From NCBI GenBank assembly GCA_016195295.1, contig JACPZV010000563.1:1-7785 (forward strand): DNA of 7,785 bases, read 5' to 3'. The notes beneath the pieces were generated by a model. The model was not told the origin of the DNA, made no database searches, and saw only the letters and a program-made list of their open reading frames with translations. Positions within the stretch are counted from its first letter, which is position 1. Each line of letters begins with the position of its first letter. Shown here piece by piece: positions 5,869 to 7,785 of the stretch. Origin of the DNA: Acidobacteriota bacterium. Lineage in GTDB: Bacteria; Acidobacteriota; Vicinamibacteria; Vicinamibacterales; CAVVIG01. A program made the position numbers and the translations under genes.

Positions 5869-7122
5869 CTAGGGGAAACTGAGCCTTCCACGACCCCGCC
5901 TGCGTTTCCTTCGAGGCGTGTGCCACAGCGCAAGCGTGCGCTCTTGATGTTTCTGGAGTGCATCTAACGCAGGCCAAGTCTTGGTGCCTTGAGGAAGATG
6001 CAAGGTGCCCTGACGACAAACCTTCGTCCCAACTTGGTCAGGATGCCAGATCAAATCGTAGTGCTCATCGATGGTGAACAATTTGTTGTCGAATGCCCAG
6101 TGGTGCGTGCGACAGAGTGCCAGACCGTTTCGAATGTCGTCCGCTCCACCAAGCGCGCGATCATAGATGTGTGCCGCTTGGCTCTCCCAATGTCCTTCTA
6201 TCGACTCGACCTGAAGGCCGCAGACGGCGCATGAATAGTTGTACGCCTCGCGCACGGCTTCGCTGAAGGCCCTCAGCCGGACCAGGCGTTCGGTCGTCGT
6301 CGTAGTACGTAGTACTGGTTCAGTCAAATGGAACGGTTGTTGGAGTTTGTTAACGAGATCTTGCTTCGTCTCTTGGACTCGGCGATGAATCACCGGGTCT
6401 TGTTCTCGAGGCGTGAAGAGGAAGTCTACTTCGTCGACGCTCGCGAAATGAAAGTCGTCGACGAAATCCTCGACAGAAACTTCTCGACGCCTGCTCCATG
6501 GAGCCGCAAAGTAGAGTGCGATCAGCAGCTCGGGCAATGGCACGGGCGCCGTCAATGGTCGGATGAACTCCATCAATCCTGGATCATCCAAGTTTACTAG
6601 CCTGTAGGTGCCGTGGGCCTTCCCGCTGAAAGCCCATTTCAAAAACTTCGGACGCTCCAAGGTGCGAATGTACCGTGTTTGTTGCGGATGGAGACTACAG
6701 GCCTGCGCGCCGTCGCTGTTCCGCGTTAGGTAGGGACAGTCGCTGCGATGCTGCGCGAGGAATTCGGATGTGAAATGTTCCTCCGGTGCCAAGCACCCTA
6801 TCCCTAGTCCATATCGAAAAAAGTCTCGCCAGTTGTTTTGGCCGTGAGAGGCCGCCTGCGTGAAGTTCCCAGAAAAAATCTTGCACACTCTGCCGCTCTC
6901 GCGGCCGAGCCGGCGATCGCGTTTGGTATAGAAGAGGTCGAGAAGTTTTTCTAACTCGCCGGAAACGAGACCCTCACGCCCATCACCAACGGTAGGGAGC
7001 TCGTCTTGATGCTTCTTGAGGGCCAGGTAGATTGCGAGCGTGTCGCCGTGTGTGCTGCCGTTGAGGGTTGCCAGCGCGGTGCGAAACGATTCAGCGTTGG
7101 TAACGTCGACTCGTTGGCTCAC
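5869..7122 (-). CDS. HNH endonuclease, predicted restriction enzyme of a type II R-M pair
   Basis: This 417-residue protein is predicted to cut DNA at the site protected by the neighbouring methyltransferase. The C-terminal HNH domain spans about residues 285-350: CAVC (298-301) and CRTHH (337-341) supply likely zinc ligands and the final His, AAH (His318) is the expected catalytic His, and NG (332-333) the central Asn. The arrangement, with NGLALC and HHWAFD, is that of HNH_2-type restriction nucleases. A basic tail PRRKRRRGRGR (403-413) may bind DNA. Residues 1-280 match no family I can name. Within them, Cys110, Cys129, Cys142 and His145 could form a second metal site, and TTTTTERL (273-280) marks a linker. 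The GTG start overlaps the methyltransferase TGA, with AGGA three bases before it, indicating translational coupling. GC is visibly lower than to the left (43% in 6301-6360 versus 77% in 2701-2760, counted by hand), suggesting transfer. Confidence 0.85.
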   Translation of the reverse strand: MSQRVDVTNAESFRTALATLNGSTHGDTLAIYLALKKHQDELPTVGDGREGLVSGELEKLLDLFYTKRDRRLGRESGRVCKIFSGNFTQAASHGQNNWRDFFRYGLGIGCLAPEEHFTSEFLAQHRSDCPYLTRNSDGAQACSLHPQQTRYIRTLERPKFLKWAFSGKAHGTYRLVNLDDPGLMEFIRPLTAPVPLPELLIALYFAAPWSRRREVSVEDFVDDFHFASVDEVDFLFTPREQDPVIHRRVQETKQDLVNKLQQPFHLTEPVLRTTTTTERLVRLRAFSEAVREAYNYSCAVCGLQVESIEGHWESQAAHIYDRALGGADDIRNGLALCRTHHWAFDNKLFTIDEHYDLIWHPDQVGTKVCRQGTLHLPQGTKTWPALDALQKHQERTLALWHTPRRKRRRGRGRLSFP

Positions 7123-7785
7123 GTATCCTGTGGCTGCAACAGTGCTTGTCTAGGCTTCGACAGCCTGCGCTTGGCTATTGCGCAGTAGTCCGGATTGAGT
7201 TCTACACCGATCCAATGACGGCCAAGCTTCTCAGCGACGAGTGCCGTCGTGCCTGAACCCATCCAGAAGTCCAAGACGGTACCCCGTGGAGGGCACGTGG
7301 AGAGGATGCGGGGCTCGATTAGTTCCTCAGGATAAGTTGCGAGATGGCCATCCGCCGCGTTCGACGGACACGCGTCGAAAACGTCGCCAGGATTCCGCCC
7401 CTTCGGATGGACCGCCGAGGTTTCGTCCAGGAAGTCGATCGTGCGCCCGCGGTTGCCTTCATCTTTTCCGTAACGTCCTTTGTGGCTGACCTTGATCTTG
7501 GACTTGACACGGTTTATCGATGACACCGCGTGCGGCAAGCGAATCGAGTCGAGGTCGTAGTAGTAATTATCCGAAACAACAAAGTGGAAAATGTGCTCGT
7601 GCGTGTTGATAAGCCGATCCTTCACCGGATGTGGAAGGCAGCGGGTTTTTCTCCAGATGACGTCATTGCGAAGGATCCAGCCACGAGCCTTCATTTCCAA
7701 AGCGAAGCGGCTAGGCAGCAGCACGAGATCCTTTTCTTGGTACAAGTCACCAATCACGACCCAACAGGACCCCGACCGTTTCAGG
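7119..7785 (-). CDS. Beta-class N4-cytosine/N6-adenine DNA methyltransferase, partial (5' end outside the window)
   Basis: The C-terminal 221 or so residues are present. The protein would transfer a methyl group from S-adenosylmethionine to a cytosine N4 or adenine N6 within the R-M target site. Order from the right edge: LKRSGSCWVVIGDLY (post-motif-IV strand), NDVIWRK, HEHIFHF, NYYYDLDSIR, a variable basic stretch that may be part of target recognition, NPGDVFD, HLATYPEELIEPRI (motif X), LDFWMGSGTTALVAEKLGR (motif I, SAM-binding) and IGVELNPDY. Motif I lying near the C-terminus, after the catalytic region, gives the beta class. The catalytic (D/S)PP(Y/W) motif is not visible and should lie just beyond the edge. 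GTG 7757 is a possible start, but the conserved frame continues above it, so the gene is truncated by the window. Its stop overlaps the endonuclease start, placing modification before restriction in one transcript. Confidence 0.92.
   Translation of the reverse strand, partial: LKRSGSCWVVIGDLYQEKDLVLLPSRFALEMKARGWILRNDVIWRKTRCLPHPVKDRLINTHEHIFHFVVSDNYYYDLDSIRLPHAVSSINRVKSKIKVSHKGRYGKDEGNRGRTIDFLDETSAVHPKGRNPGDVFDACPSNAADGHLATYPEELIEPRILSTCPPRGTVLDFWMGSGTTALVAEKLGRHWIGVELNPDYCAIAKRRLSKPRQALLQPQDT

Noticed and set aside
5482..5967. 161-codon plus-strand frame over the CapA remnant and the end of the nuclease gene
   Set aside because: It is in a different frame from the recognisable CapA-like segments and has Arg/Ala-rich shadow composition.
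5989..6600. Two plus-strand frames of 81 and 90 codons inside the nuclease gene
   Set aside because: They are antisense to a well-supported HNH nuclease and show no motif of their own.

Overview
The window looks like GC-rich chromosomal DNA from an Acidobacteriota-type bacterium, possibly a Vicinamibacteria relative. The basis is an Oar-like TonB-dependent receptor with an N-terminal carboxypeptidase-regulatory-like domain, the high GC of the left two thirds, and short dispersed-looking repeats inside and between genes. This placement is inferred from protein style and composition, not from a marker gene.

Layout, left to right. Positions 1-234 hold a possible minus-strand open frame running off the edge, a pair of overlapping hairpins and a strong ribosome binding site. 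Positions 235-3318 hold one TonB-dependent receptor reading frame, interrupted by a single in-frame TAG at 2725. Seven 7-base repeats (3324-3372) follow, and the start codon of the next gene lies inside them. Positions 3358-5334 encode an acetyl-CoA-synthetase-like AMP-forming acyl-CoA ligase carrying an in-frame palindrome-rich insert near 3986-4060. It overlaps by 4 bases a 49-codon mini-gene (5331-5480) that looks like the two ends of a YhdH/AcuI acrylyl-CoA reductase with the middle deleted. After a hairpin comes the 3' part of a CapA-like gene with a one-base frameshift (about 5509-5852). From 5869 to the right edge, on the minus strand and in clearly lower-GC DNA, lies a restriction-modification pair. 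It consists of a beta-class N4/N6 DNA methyltransferase (5' end outside the window) followed, with a 4-base overlap, by an HNH endonuclease with an N-terminal region I do not recognise.

How the parts relate. The ligase and the reductase remnant suggest an ancestral short-chain acyl-CoA operon (acid activation followed by enoyl/acrylyl-CoA reduction) that has partly decayed. The receptor is a separate outer-membrane function. The run of damaged genes (amber stop, internal deletion, truncated and frameshifted CapA) next to a compositionally distinct R-M cassette suggests an accessory or decaying region. Assembly or consensus errors could also explain the three single-site lesions. The most noteworthy items are the palindromic insert inside the ligase, the amber-interrupted receptor, the start codon within a repeat array, and the R-M pair with its unrecognised N-terminal module.
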